Origin: Lentihominibacter hominis
GTDB taxonomy: Bacteria > Bacillota > Clostridia > Peptostreptococcales > Anaerovoracaceae
Length of the DNA stretch: 64,000 nt
Direction of reading: 5' to 3'
Assembly: GCF_014385065.1 (NCBI RefSeq)
Contig: NZ_JACRTA010000001.1
Coordinates: 372,001-436,000 of the forward strand
The notes under the pieces are model-generated. The model did not search any database and had not been told where the DNA came from. It saw only the letters and a program-made list of their open reading frames with translations. Below, piece after piece: positions 53,149 through 61,959 of the stretch. Positions within the stretch are counted from its first letter, which is position 1, and each line of letters begins with the position of its first letter. The translations under genes and the position numbers were made by a program.

Positions 53149-53356
53149 CGTTCGAACCTCCTTTGTTTTTTTAAATTCTACACAAAAGGACAAACGTAAA
53201 GTAGGTTCTTTCTTGGTAATCATTATGCAGTATATTGGTAATTTTCAGTTAATTCAGTTTTATTTTTATTAAAAAGGCTTATTTTATGTTATACTTATAC
53301 ATATCAAAAGACCGCTGACACTCAAAGCACTAATCTTCTTAAAAGGAGTTGTTAAT
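53149..53356. promoter_or_regulatory. Divergent control region between GPH operon and AraC gene
   Basis: 208 bases holding both leaders. TATACT near 53292-53297 is a fair -10 for the AraC gene. Repeated TTGGTAATCATT/TTGGTAATTTTC words near 53214-53248 are candidate AraC half-sites. No gene is supported here. Confidence 0.35.
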
Positions 53357-55171
53357 TTGTCTGCAAGCAATAACATCAACGTCCAGCTCATACAGCCGCT
53401 TATGAAAAAGTTCCCCTTTTCAGATGACTGCATATCAGCCTTCTCCTTTATCTCCATTGAGGAATATCCTATACATTCCCATCTTCATATGGAGCTTATT
53501 TACGTTGTGGAAGGAACACTGTCTGTAAAGGTTGGGGTTTCCGACTACCTGCTTCACGAAGGCGAATTCACCATAATAAATCCCTTTGAGCTTCATGCCC
53601 TGTACGCATCCGACGACACCAACAAAACGTGTATTCTTGAAATAAACACAAAGTTTTACGACCCATGCGCAGAAGGTACAATCTTTGTATCGGCCTATAA
53701 TCTTTACGAAGACGCTGCCAGCGAGGATTTTTCTAAAATAGTCAACACCATCAAAAAAATATTCACTCTCCATCTGTCGGCTGTCTCAGAAACAAAAGAA
53801 GACCCTCTTATATTTCCGGTAAAAGCAGAAAAAGACAGAGTCGAATACGAAAAGGTACTGCTTCGATCTCTCTTGAATTATTTTGAGCTTCACTTTACCT
53901 CGGAATATTTCCTGCTGAGCGATCATAAAGAAAACACTCTGAGAGACAACGCATTGCAGGCTGACAGACTAAAAACCATCCTGTTTTATTTCTATGAGCA
54001 TTTCCCTCAGAAAATACAGCTTCAGGATGTAGCAGATCTGACATTTGTCAATAGGTATCATATATCCCACCTGGTGAAATCGGGAATAGGCCTTACATTT
54101 TCTGATCTTCTGCAGCATATCAGAATAGAAAAAGCAGAAATATATCTTCTTGGTACCGATATGCCTATAAACCAGATCGTATTTGAACTTGGGTTTTCTT
54201 CCTACAGATACTTCAGCCAGCATTTTAAAAGTCTGTTCCACATGACACCTACTGCTTACAGAAAAAAGTATCAGGCAGCTACCATACGTTATAAAGATAT
54301 CTCATATTTGTCACCTACTTCAATATACGATATAACAGAGGCTCTTGAAGCACTGTCACACTATACAGCGAAAAACAGCTCTGATCTTCAGGAAAAGAGA
54401 TGCCAGATACTTCGCATTCCGTTCGGCGAACTGATATGTCATACTCAAATAACAGAAAAAAACAATATTCCTAATGCAAAGCACATAAATTTTCCAAACA
54501 ACAGCCTGCTTTACGATTCACCATATTTTGCTGCCGTCATGCTTGGCTGTATGGAAAACAATATGATAGACTTTAAAAGAAAATTTCCGCAATTTTTTAA
54601 ACCGGATACAAATATCTCATCAGTTTTCGGCACCTTTCCCGGAAATATGACTTCCGAAGGAATAAAAAAGGCGTCTTTCTATCTGAATGAATTTTTGGAA
54701 TCATTGGGCACAGAATCTTTACATCATATAAATGGCTGCTTTTCAGCAGCTTCAAAAGAAAAAATAACATTCCTTCTTTATAACATGCCGAAAGATATCC
54801 TTGCACTTCTTTCCAAAGAGCAGCTTTTATCTCCGCAAATTTTAAAAACAGTCGAAACAGCTGCACATTCCGCGCCTGAAAGAAAATATATCTTCGATAT
54901 GAACGGCATGAAAAAAATTTCTGTTCTGTTAAATGTTTTTGTGAAAATACAGCGGCTTCAAATAGATCTCGATGCCTTTTCTCAGTGGCAAAGACTGGGA
55001 TATCCATCCGAACTTGACAAAAAAATGATTTCACTTTTAAACGAAGCCTCTGCTCCTGATGTACATCTTCAGAAACTTAGCCTATTTCCCTGCGGGAAGC
55101 CTTTAGAAGTAACGCTTCCTCCGTTTGGTGTTCAGTGTATTACATTCTGGGACTTTACCCAATCGCTTTAA
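53357..55171 (+). CDS. AraC-family regulator with degenerate GH39-like C-terminal domain
   Basis: 604 residues from TTG 53357, eight bases after AAAGGAG. About 30-110 are an N-terminal cupin sensor (HSHLHMELIYVVEGTLSVKVG). About 205-310 are the AraC double helix-turn-helix (LQDVADLTFVNRYHISHLVKSGIGLTFSDLLQ, HFKSLFHMTPTAYRKKYQ). The C-terminal ~280 residues resemble the glycoside-hydrolase-39-type tail seen in some clostridial AraC regulators, ending with FSQWQRLGYPSELDKKMISLL and PLEVTLPPFGVQCITFWDF, but the barrel is much shortened. It probably senses a ligand for the divergent GPH-APC-amidohydrolase operon. Confidence 0.82.
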   Translation: MSASNNINVQLIQPLMKKFPFSDDCISAFSFISIEEYPIHSHLHMELIYVVEGTLSVKVGVSDYLLHEGEFTIINPFELHALYASDDTNKTCILEINTKFYDPCAEGTIFVSAYNLYEDAASEDFSKIVNTIKKIFTLHLSAVSETKEDPLIFPVKAEKDRVEYEKVLLRSLLNYFELHFTSEYFLLSDHKENTLRDNALQADRLKTILFYFYEHFPQKIQLQDVADLTFVNRYHISHLVKSGIGLTFSDLLQHIRIEKAEIYLLGTDMPINQIVFELGFSSYRYFSQHFKSLFHMTPTAYRKKYQAATIRYKDISYLSPTSIYDITEALEALSHYTAKNSSDLQEKRCQILRIPFGELICHTQITEKNNIPNAKHINFPNNSLLYDSPYFAAVMLGCMENNMIDFKRKFPQFFKPDTNISSVFGTFPGNMTSEGIKKASFYLNEFLESLGTESLHHINGCFSAASKEKITFLLYNMPKDILALLSKEQLLSPQILKTVETAAHSAPERKYIFDMNGMKKISVLLNVFVKIQRLQIDLDAFSQWQRLGYPSELDKKMISLLNEASAPDVHLQKLSLFPCGKPLEVTLPPFGVQCITFWDFTQSL

Positions 55172-55217
55172 AGTGATATAATAATTATGATTAGTTAGTT
55201 AAATGAGAGGTAAAAAA

Positions 55218-56348
55218 ATGTATAAAATTAGCACTCTAAACAAAATATCACCTGCCGGACTTGCTCGTCTGACTGATGAATACACAATAACAGAAAATGT
55301 TCAAGAAGCAAACAGTATCATACTCAGAAGCTATAACATGCACGATATGGACCTTCCGGCTGATCTCATGGCTGTAGGAAGAGCAGGAGCAGGCGTGAAC
55401 AACATCCCCCTCGATAAATGTGCCCAGCAAGGAATAGTGGTATTCAATGCTCCGGGAGCAAATGCCAACGCTGTAAAAGAATTATGTCTGGCAGGAATGT
55501 TTCTGGCTGCAAGAAATATCACCGAAGGATTCGAATGGGCTAAAACACTGATAGGCACTGAAGATGTTGGAAAAGCCGTAGAAAAAGGCAAAGGCCAGTT
55601 CGCAGGAACTGAAATCAAAGGAAAGACCTTAGGAGTTATAGGGCTGGGAGCTATCGGTGTGCTGGTAGCCAATGCTGCGGAAAGTCTCGGCATGAACGTT
55701 ATCGGCCATGACCCATTCCTTTCAGTAAAGGCCGCTCACTCGCTTTCCAATACCATCGATATTGCAGACTCCCTAAAAGATCTGTATCCTCAATGTGACT
55801 ACATAACCATACACGTTCCTGTAATGGACAGCACCAAGGCAATGATAAACGCAGAAGCTTTTGCACAGATGAAAGACGGAGTCGTCTTCCTCAACTTTGC
55901 CAGAGACAAACTGGTTAATGACAGTGATCTTCTGTCAGCCATAGACAGCGGCAAAGTAAAAAAATACATTACTGATTTCCCTAATGATACAGTCATAGGA
56001 AAAAAGGGAATTCTGGCGCTTCCTCATCTGGGAGCATCTTCTGCCGAAGCAGAAGATAATTGTGCTGTTATGGCGGTAGATCAGGTGATGGATTACCTTG
56101 AGAATGGCAATATCGTAAACTCTGTAAACATGCCTGCATGCACACTCGGACCAAAAAAAGGTACGAGGATATCAATCATCTCAAAAGCTGATGCAGGTGT
56201 ACTCGAAAAAGTTGCTGCAATCTGCGACGGTGATGTAATAAATAAGGTAAAAGGAGAATATGCCTATACACTCGCTGAAACTACCGGCGATGTGGATGAG
56301 TCAGCTATTACAGGAGAAGGAATCATAAGAGTAAGAATCCTCAGATAA
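55218..56348 (+). CDS. serA: D-3-phosphoglycerate dehydrogenase-type dehydrogenase
   Basis: 376 residues from ATG 55218 after GAGAGG; an upstream in-frame ATG at 55203 lies before that site. The N-terminal substrate domain includes VGRAGAGVNNIPLDKCAQQGIVVFNAPG, the NAD fold GKTLGVIGLGAIGVLVANAAE, and the catalytic Arg, Glu and His in VFLNFARDKLV, ITDFPND and ALPHLGASSAEAEDNCA. The C-terminal 60 residues form an ACT-like region (TRISIISKADAGVLEKVAAICDGDVI). Length and motifs fit the SerA type that oxidises 3-phosphoglycerate for serine synthesis. It follows the AraC gene on the same strand but has its own terminator. Confidence 0.88.
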   Translation: MYKISTLNKISPAGLARLTDEYTITENVQEANSIILRSYNMHDMDLPADLMAVGRAGAGVNNIPLDKCAQQGIVVFNAPGANANAVKELCLAGMFLAARNITEGFEWAKTLIGTEDVGKAVEKGKGQFAGTEIKGKTLGVIGLGAIGVLVANAAESLGMNVIGHDPFLSVKAAHSLSNTIDIADSLKDLYPQCDYITIHVPVMDSTKAMINAEAFAQMKDGVVFLNFARDKLVNDSDLLSAIDSGKVKKYITDFPNDTVIGKKGILALPHLGASSAEAEDNCAVMAVDQVMDYLENGNIVNSVNMPACTLGPKKGTRISIISKADAGVLEKVAAICDGDVINKVKGEYAYTLAETTGDVDESAITGEGIIRVRILR

Positions 56349-56382
56349 AACTAAAACCGGCTCTCTGTTTCTCTTAAAAATT

Positions 56383-56414
56383 AAGGTAGCAAAGTTAAAA
56401 TACTTTGCTACCTT
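56383..56414. terminator. Bidirectional terminator between serA and feoAB
   Basis: AAGGTAGCAAAG (56383-56394) and CTTTGCTACCTT (56403-56414) are perfectly complementary over 12 bp with an 8-base loop, followed by TTTTTA on the plus strand. The flanking genes converge. Confidence 0.9.
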
Positions 56415-56421
56415 TTTATAT

Positions 56422-58782
56422 CTAATAACCTATCAACATGCCTATCATTTTAACTATGAAAGCAGCCAGCCATGCTACAGTGCACTGTCCTGCTACTACC
56501 CCTATAGCCCATTTTCCTCCCAGTTCTCGTTTTACTGACGCCACCGCAGCAACACAAGGGGTGTATAAAAGACAAAATACAAGAAGCGATAACGCTGTAA
56601 GCGGACTTATAGCACCTACCAGAGCCCCTGTAGAGCCAAACAGTACAGAAAGAGTAGACACTACACTTTCCTTTGCCATAAATCCTGTCATCAGGGCTGT
56701 AGATATTCTCCAGTCTCCAAATCCGAGCGGAATAAACACCGGAGCTATCACTCCCGATATGGCAGCCAGCATACTCTCCTTTGAGTCAGTCACCACGTTC
56801 ATATGTACATCAAAAGTCTGAAGGAACCATATAGCTATGGTAGCCAGAAATATAACAGTAAACGCCCTCTGCATAAAATCCTTAGCTTTCTCCCATAAAA
56901 GAAAAGTAACATTCCTGGCTCCCGGCATCCTGTAATTAGGCAATTCCATAACGAAAGGAACCGGCTCACCCTTAAAGGCCGTGCCTTTAAGCAGAAGCGA
57001 CACCAAAATCCCTATTACTATCCCTGTTATGTATAATCCTATCATTACCAGCGCGCCATGACCCGGAAAAAACGCTGCGGTAAAAAACGCATATATAGGA
57101 AGCTTTGCCGAACAGCTCATAAACGGTGTGAGCAATATAGTCATCTTCCTGTCTCTTTCGGAAGGAAGCGTTCTGCTTGCCATAACTGCCGGAACCGTAC
57201 ATCCAAACCCTATAAGCATGGGAACAATACTCCGCCCCGAAAGTCCTATCTTCCTCAAAAGCTTATCCATAACAAAAGCGACCCGGGCCATATATCCGCT
57301 GTCTTCAAGCAATGACAGAAAGAAAAACAGCGTCACTATCACCGGGAGGAAACTGAGTACACTGCCTACTCCGTTAAAGATACCATCTATTACAAGAGAA
57401 TGTATTACACTGTTTACATCAAGCGCAGTCAACGCTTTATCAACCAGTTCTGTTACAGCTCCTATTCCTTTATCCAGCCAGTTGGATAGAAACGAACCTA
57501 TTACATTAAACGTCAGCCAGAAAATAACAGCCATTATACCTATGAAAGCCGGAAGTGCCGTAAATTTTCCCGTGAACACCTTATCCAGTTTATGACTTCT
57601 GGATCGTTCTTTGCTTTTTTCAGGTTTTATTACAGTAGCAGCGCAAACTTTTTCTATAAAACTAAACCTCATATCGGCAATGGCAGCGGCTCGATCCAAG
57701 CCGCATTCCTCTTCCATCTGTATAATTATATGTTCAAGCATTTCACGTTCATTCAGGCTCAGCCCCAGCCTCTCTAATATAATATCATCGCCCTCTGCCA
57801 GCTTACTTGCAGCAAATCTTACCGGCAAGCCTGCTTTTGCAGCATGATCTTCTATAAGATGCATTATAGCATGAAGACATCTATGTACAGCTCCTCCCTT
57901 TTCTTCAGAACTGCAGAAATCCATTCTTCCCGGACGTTCCTGATACCTGGCAACATGGACAGCATGATCCACCAGTTCATTTATCCCCTCCGCTTTAGCT
58001 GCAGAAATGGGAACCACCGGTATTCCCAGTATTTGCTCCATTTCATTGACTCTTACAGATCCGCCGTTGTCTTTTACCTCATCCATCATATTGATAGCAA
58101 GGACCATAGGAATGTCAAGCTCCATGAGCTGCATTGTGAGATACATATTCCTCTCTATATTAGTAGCATCCACAATATTTATTATCCCTTTGGGATCATC
58201 ATCAAGAACAAAATGTCTTGTCACCAACTCCTCACTGCTGTATGGAGACATGGAATATATACCCGGAAGATCAGTCACCATGGTATCATCATGATTCTTT
58301 ATGACTCCGTCTTTTCTGTCTACAGTCACTCCCGGAAAATTTCCCACATGCTGATTCGCTCCCGTGAGCTGATTAAAAAGTGTTGTTTTACCGCAATTCT
58401 GATTTCCGGCAAGAGCAAATGTCAGGGTTTCGCCTTCCGGAACAGGGTCTTCATCTGCTTTAACATGATATTTCCCTCCCTCTCCCAGACCAGGATGAGC
58501 TACAGCCCTTTCATAATTTGCATGTTTTCCGGTTCCATCAGTATCTGTCACATGATGAACTGTTATCTTCGCCGCATCATCTTTTCTCAAAGTAAGCTCA
58601 TAACCATGCAGTCTCAATTCTATAGGATCACCCATAGGCGCATGCTTTACCATTGTCACCTTTACACCCGGAATAAGCCCCATGTCAAGAAAATGCTGCC
58701 TGAGAGCCCCTTCTCCTCCTACGGATATTACTGTAGCTGTTTTTCCTATCTTCAATTCTTTCAATGTTATCTGTTCAATCAC
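56422..58782 (-). CDS. feoB: Fused FeoA-FeoB ferrous iron transporter
   Basis: 786 residues from GTG 58782, six bases after AAAGGAG. Residues 1-75 are a complete FeoA SH3-like domain (LKELKIGKTATVISVGGEGALRQHFLDMGLIPG), linked at about 75-125 to FeoB. The GTPase has G1 GNQNCGKTTLFNQLTG, G2 VTVDRKDG, G3 VTDLPGIYSMSPYSSEE, G4 NMMDEV and G5 SAAKAEG. The membrane part begins near residue 400 and includes the two gate motifs with MLIGFGCTVPAVMASR and CLLYTPCVAAVASVKRELG. It imports Fe2+. FeoA and FeoB are usually separate genes, so the fusion is a less common arrangement. It ends the mntP-rdgB-yihY-feoAB unit. Confidence 0.96.
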   Translation of the reverse strand: MIEQITLKELKIGKTATVISVGGEGALRQHFLDMGLIPGVKVTMVKHAPMGDPIELRLHGYELTLRKDDAAKITVHHVTDTDGTGKHANYERAVAHPGLGEGGKYHVKADEDPVPEGETLTFALAGNQNCGKTTLFNQLTGANQHVGNFPGVTVDRKDGVIKNHDDTMVTDLPGIYSMSPYSSEELVTRHFVLDDDPKGIINIVDATNIERNMYLTMQLMELDIPMVLAINMMDEVKDNGGSVRVNEMEQILGIPVVPISAAKAEGINELVDHAVHVARYQERPGRMDFCSSEEKGGAVHRCLHAIMHLIEDHAAKAGLPVRFAASKLAEGDDIILERLGLSLNEREMLEHIIIQMEEECGLDRAAAIADMRFSFIEKVCAATVIKPEKSKERSRSHKLDKVFTGKFTALPAFIGIMAVIFWLTFNVIGSFLSNWLDKGIGAVTELVDKALTALDVNSVIHSLVIDGIFNGVGSVLSFLPVIVTLFFFLSLLEDSGYMARVAFVMDKLLRKIGLSGRSIVPMLIGFGCTVPAVMASRTLPSERDRKMTILLTPFMSCSAKLPIYAFFTAAFFPGHGALVMIGLYITGIVIGILVSLLLKGTAFKGEPVPFVMELPNYRMPGARNVTFLLWEKAKDFMQRAFTVIFLATIAIWFLQTFDVHMNVVTDSKESMLAAISGVIAPVFIPLGFGDWRISTALMTGFMAKESVVSTLSVLFGSTGALVGAISPLTALSLLVFCLLYTPCVAAVASVKRELGGKWAIGVVAGQCTVAWLAAFIVKMIGMLIGY

Positions 58783-58804
58783 ATCTGGCTCCTTTATACT
58801 GCAC

Positions 58805-59671
58805 CTACAGATTCACAGGAGTTCTTTTACTTACCTGCTCTTTTTCCTTCGTATCATCCCATACCTTTATACACAAAACTCCGAGACACAGCACCCACGA
58901 CAGCAGATAAAACCAAAAAAGTATTGCTACTACCGATGATAATGCCCCATACAGCAAGTCATAATCCGCAAGTGAGTTTGCATATCTGGAATAACACAAA
59001 GTTACCAGCAACATACCTACCGAAGCAAAAAGACTGCCCGGAAGCATTTTGCGAAACTGTACCCTTTCCGTGGGCAGAAGGTAATAATTATAACTGACCA
59101 TGAGAAAATACAGTACAAAGCCCAGCACCCATCTGAGCCACATCCAGATGTTGTCTGCATATGTCTGAGAATCCAGTCCCAGCACAGACAACGCCAGTTC
59201 CAGTATCAGCTTGCCGTAAGCCAATATTATAAGTGAAAAAACTATGGTAAATATCGTTATTATTATCGTCTTGATTGCACGGAATCTCTCTACAAAATAA
59301 TTTCTTCCGGTACTCCGTCCTCCCGTAAGCGTATAATTCGTTATCCTCATGATGGCAAAGGAGGCTCTCGATCCTGCCCAGAGTGCAATTGCAGCAAAAA
59401 TAACAGAACTGAATCCGGCGGACTTGAATTCAAACAGCTGCCGCAGCATTCCCGACATTTCTTTACCTGTATAAGCTTCTATAAGTTTCAGCGCACTTTC
59501 CACTGAAATATCAAACAATCCCAGAAGCTGTGTCATCAACAGAAATATAGGAACGATAGAAAGCAGCAGAAAAAATGATACTTGTGCTGCGAACCCTTGA
59601 TAATATGGATCCTGAAGCTGTTTAAATCCCAATATAAGCATTTTAAGCAATCTTGTTCTAAATTTTGCCAT
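58805..59671 (-). CDS. YihY/BrkB-family inner membrane protein
   Basis: 288 residues, six or so hydrophobic helices. QVSFFLLLSIVPIFLLMTQLLGL near 30-52 and the LWAGSRASFAIMRITNYTL motif near 118 are typical of the family, with KMLPGSLFASVGMLLVTLCYSRYANSLADYDLLYGALSSVVAILFWFYL near the end. The role of the family is not settled (once called RNase BN in error, possible transporter). Its start abuts rdgB and it ends 22 bp before feoAB, all on the minus strand. Confidence 0.92.
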   Translation of the reverse strand: MAKFRTRLLKMLILGFKQLQDPYYQGFAAQVSFFLLLSIVPIFLLMTQLLGLFDISVESALKLIEAYTGKEMSGMLRQLFEFKSAGFSSVIFAAIALWAGSRASFAIMRITNYTLTGGRSTGRNYFVERFRAIKTIIITIFTIVFSLIILAYGKLILELALSVLGLDSQTYADNIWMWLRWVLGFVLYFLMVSYNYYLLPTERVQFRKMLPGSLFASVGMLLVTLCYSRYANSLADYDLLYGALSSVVAILFWFYLLSWVLCLGVLCIKVWDDTKEKEQVSKRTPVNL

Positions 59672-60280
59672 TTACAGGCTCACCTCTTTATCACGAAGTT
59701 TTTTGCCAAGCTCAGTCAAAGCATTGGCTCTGTGACTTATTCTGTTCTTTATTTCCGGATCTATCCGGCCAAATGACTCATTATACCCGGCAGGGACGAA
59801 CAAAGGATCATATCCGAATCCGTTTGATCCTTCCGGTTCCAGCAGCAAATGTCCATCTACTTCACCTCTAGCCACTATCTTATCTCCATCAGGGAATACC
59901 ATAGTTATAACAGAAACAAACCTTCCTGTCCGTTCTTCATAAGGAACGTCTTTTATAAGACTTATAAGTTTTCTGTTATTGGCTTCATCATCTCCGTCAG
60001 AACCTGAAAATCTTGAGGAATAAACTCCGGGAGCTCCACCCAGACAATCCACCTCAAGCCCCGAATCATCCGCTATGGTGATTTTTCCGCATAATTTCAT
60101 TATCTCATAAGCTTTTTTATATGAATTTTCCTCAAAAGTCTCTCCATCTTCCACTATCTCTATATCCGGAATGCCGGCCTCATTTCTTGATATTATAGTC
60201 ATTCCGAATTTTTTCGTTATTGCTTCTATCTCTCTTATCTTATGATTGTTCTGAGTTGCTGCAACTATTATCTTTTCCAT
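59672..60280 (-). CDS. rdgB: XTP/dITP diphosphatase (RdgB/HAM1 family)
   Basis: 202 residues. The N-terminus IVAATQNNHKIREIEAI, the central ITIADDSGLEVDCLGGAPGVYSSRFSG and the C-terminal GSNGFGYDPLFVP are the family's nucleotide-binding signatures, with SHRANALTELGKKL at the end. It removes non-canonical purine triphosphates (ITP, XTP, dITP) from the nucleotide pool, releasing pyrophosphate. It starts 25 bp after mntP and abuts yihY by a single base. Confidence 0.96.
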   Translation of the reverse strand: MEKIIVAATQNNHKIREIEAITKKFGMTIISRNEAGIPDIEIVEDGETFEENSYKKAYEIMKLCGKITIADDSGLEVDCLGGAPGVYSSRFSGSDGDDEANNRKLISLIKDVPYEERTGRFVSVITMVFPDGDKIVARGEVDGHLLLEPEGSNGFGYDPLFVPAGYNESFGRIDPEIKNRISHRANALTELGKKLRDKEVSL

Positions 60281-60305
60281 AATCCATCCACCTTACTTAC
60301 ATATA

Positions 60306-60857
60306 CTAAAATAATGCTTTTATCCCTATAACAGCCAATATCATTCCGCCCAAAATCTCGGCCCGGCAGCCAAGCATATTCCCAAATCTGCGACCTATAA
60401 AAATAGCCGCCACCACTATAAATACAGTCACAGCACCTATTATTGCCGACGGCCTGAAAATACCAATACCTACTGCGCTAAACCCTATTCCCACAGCAAA
60501 AGCATCTATACTTGTGGCTATAGCCTGAAAAAAAAGGATTTTTAATGTCATTATTTTCGCCGGACAGACTTCATGTTTTCTCAGATCCTCTACTCCTTCT
60601 TTTATCATCTTTGCGCCTATAATTCCCAATATCACAAATATTACTATTCCCGAATATCTAGTCATTATTTCGGCAAACAGTCCTCCTGCATAATATCCCA
60701 TTACCGGCATCAGCATCTGAAATACCCCGAAAAAAACCGGCATAGATATGTAAGTAAGCTTATTCAGATTCTTATAAACCATTCCATTAGTCATAGAAAC
60801 TGCTGCAGCATCCATAGCAAGCCCCGCACCGATCAGGAGAATATCTGTCAGACCCAT
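60306..60857 (-). CDS. mntP: MntP-type manganese efflux protein
   Basis: 183 residues from ATG 60857, with AAAGGGGA upstream; the in-frame start at 60881 has none. Six helices in two inverted repeats, each with an Asp-containing motif: GLAMDAAAVSMTNGM (residues 11-25) and IATSIDAFAVGIGFSAVG. These are the MntP metal-binding elements. The family exports Mn2+. No yybP-ykoY riboswitch or long leader is visible in the 150-base divergent region upstream. It is the first of four genes ending with ferrous iron import. Confidence 0.93.
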   Translation of the reverse strand: MGLTDILLIGAGLAMDAAAVSMTNGMVYKNLNKLTYISMPVFFGVFQMLMPVMGYYAGGLFAEIMTRYSGIVIFVILGIIGAKMIKEGVEDLRKHEVCPAKIMTLKILFFQAIATSIDAFAVGIGFSAVGIGIFRPSAIIGAVTVFIVVAAIFIGRRFGNMLGCRAEILGGMILAVIGIKALF

Positions 60858-61006
60858 ATAAGATCCCCTTTCTCTTAACAAAACATATACACACGATTAT
60901 ACCATACATGACCTGGACTTTCCAACTTTTATAGTGTAAAATGGCTCTTATAGCCTAAGTTTAAAACACACTAAAATAAATCATTGGCAAATTGGGAGGT
61001 CAATAT

Positions 61007-61921
61007 ATGGATATTGTAATTTTTGACGGTTATACCATTAATCCGGGAGATTTAAGCTGGGATAAGCTGGAAAATTTATGTGACAGGCTTACCGTATTTG
61101 ATGCCACACCCATGGATAAAGCATTGTCACGCATAGGAAACAGCGAAATACTCATGACAAGCAAATGCCCTATCACAAGAGAATTCATGGAAAAATGCCC
61201 TAATCTTAAGTATATAGGTTCTACTGCTACAGGATACAATAATATCGACATAGCCGCCGCTGCCGATATGGGTATAGCGGTAACCAATATACCATCCTAC
61301 TCTACTGACGCTGTAGCTCAGCATACCATTGCTCTTATAATGGAGCTGGCAAACAACGTAGGCTTGCACAATCAGTCAGTCCAGCAGGGACAGTGGACAG
61401 ACTGCAAATATTTCTGTTACTGGAAAAAGCCTGTAAATCTTCTTACCGGGAAGTCACTGGGAATAATAGGTTACGGCGCTATAGGAAAAAAAGTAGCAGA
61501 AATAGCAAAAGCTCTTGGGATGAAAATAAATATATACAGAGAAGATCCTGAAGGAGCTATGAAATCAGATTTCGTCTCTCTTCACTGCCCTCTTACTGAA
61601 GAAAACAAAAGAATGGTAAGCACGGATTTCATTGTCAACATGAAACCCGGTTCTGTTCTCATTAATACAGCCCGGGGAGGCCTTGTAGATGAACGAGCGC
61701 TGGCAGATGCACTTAAATCCGGATTTTTAAGTGCAGCCGCAGTAGATGTTTTGGAAACAGAACCACCTTCCGAAAACTGTCCTCTCATCGGACTGGAAAA
61801 CTGTATAATAACACCTCACATGGCTTGGTCGCCTATAGAGATGCGTCAGGCTGTAATAGATATTCTTGCAGACAATCTTAAAAGCTGGCTGCAAGGAGGA
61901 CGACTCAACAGAGTCGAATAA
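61007..61921 (+). CDS. D-2-hydroxyacid dehydrogenase
   Basis: 304 residues from ATG 61007, after GGGAGG. NAD fold GKSLGIIGYGAIGKKVAEIAKALG, catalytic Arg in NTARGGLVDERAL, Glu in DVLETEPPSENC and His in ITPHMAWSPIE. The N-terminal part (YIGSTATGYNNIDIAAAADMGIAVTNIPSYSTDAVAQHT) is the usual hinge and substrate loop. It resembles the hydroxypyruvate reductase/glycerate dehydrogenase group more than SerA (no ACT domain). It is followed 38 bp later by an NhaC-type carrier, so both may serve one hydroxyacid pathway. Confidence 0.9.
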   Translation: MDIVIFDGYTINPGDLSWDKLENLCDRLTVFDATPMDKALSRIGNSEILMTSKCPITREFMEKCPNLKYIGSTATGYNNIDIAAAADMGIAVTNIPSYSTDAVAQHTIALIMELANNVGLHNQSVQQGQWTDCKYFCYWKKPVNLLTGKSLGIIGYGAIGKKVAEIAKALGMKINIYREDPEGAMKSDFVSLHCPLTEENKRMVSTDFIVNMKPGSVLINTARGGLVDERALADALKSGFLSAAAVDVLETEPPSENCPLIGLENCIITPHMAWSPIEMRQAVIDILADNLKSWLQGGRLNRVE

Positions 61922-61959
61922 TACTTATCACTTTTCACCGATTTAGGAGGAAATCCCCA

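Noticed and set aside
53140..53160. CGTTCGAACC as a tRNA T-loop
   Set aside because: It is only the leader and ribosome-binding site of the GPH gene; no acceptor or anticodon stem around it.
60858..61006. yybP-ykoY manganese riboswitch upstream of mntP
   Set aside because: Leader is too short and no conserved yybP-ykoY helices were found.
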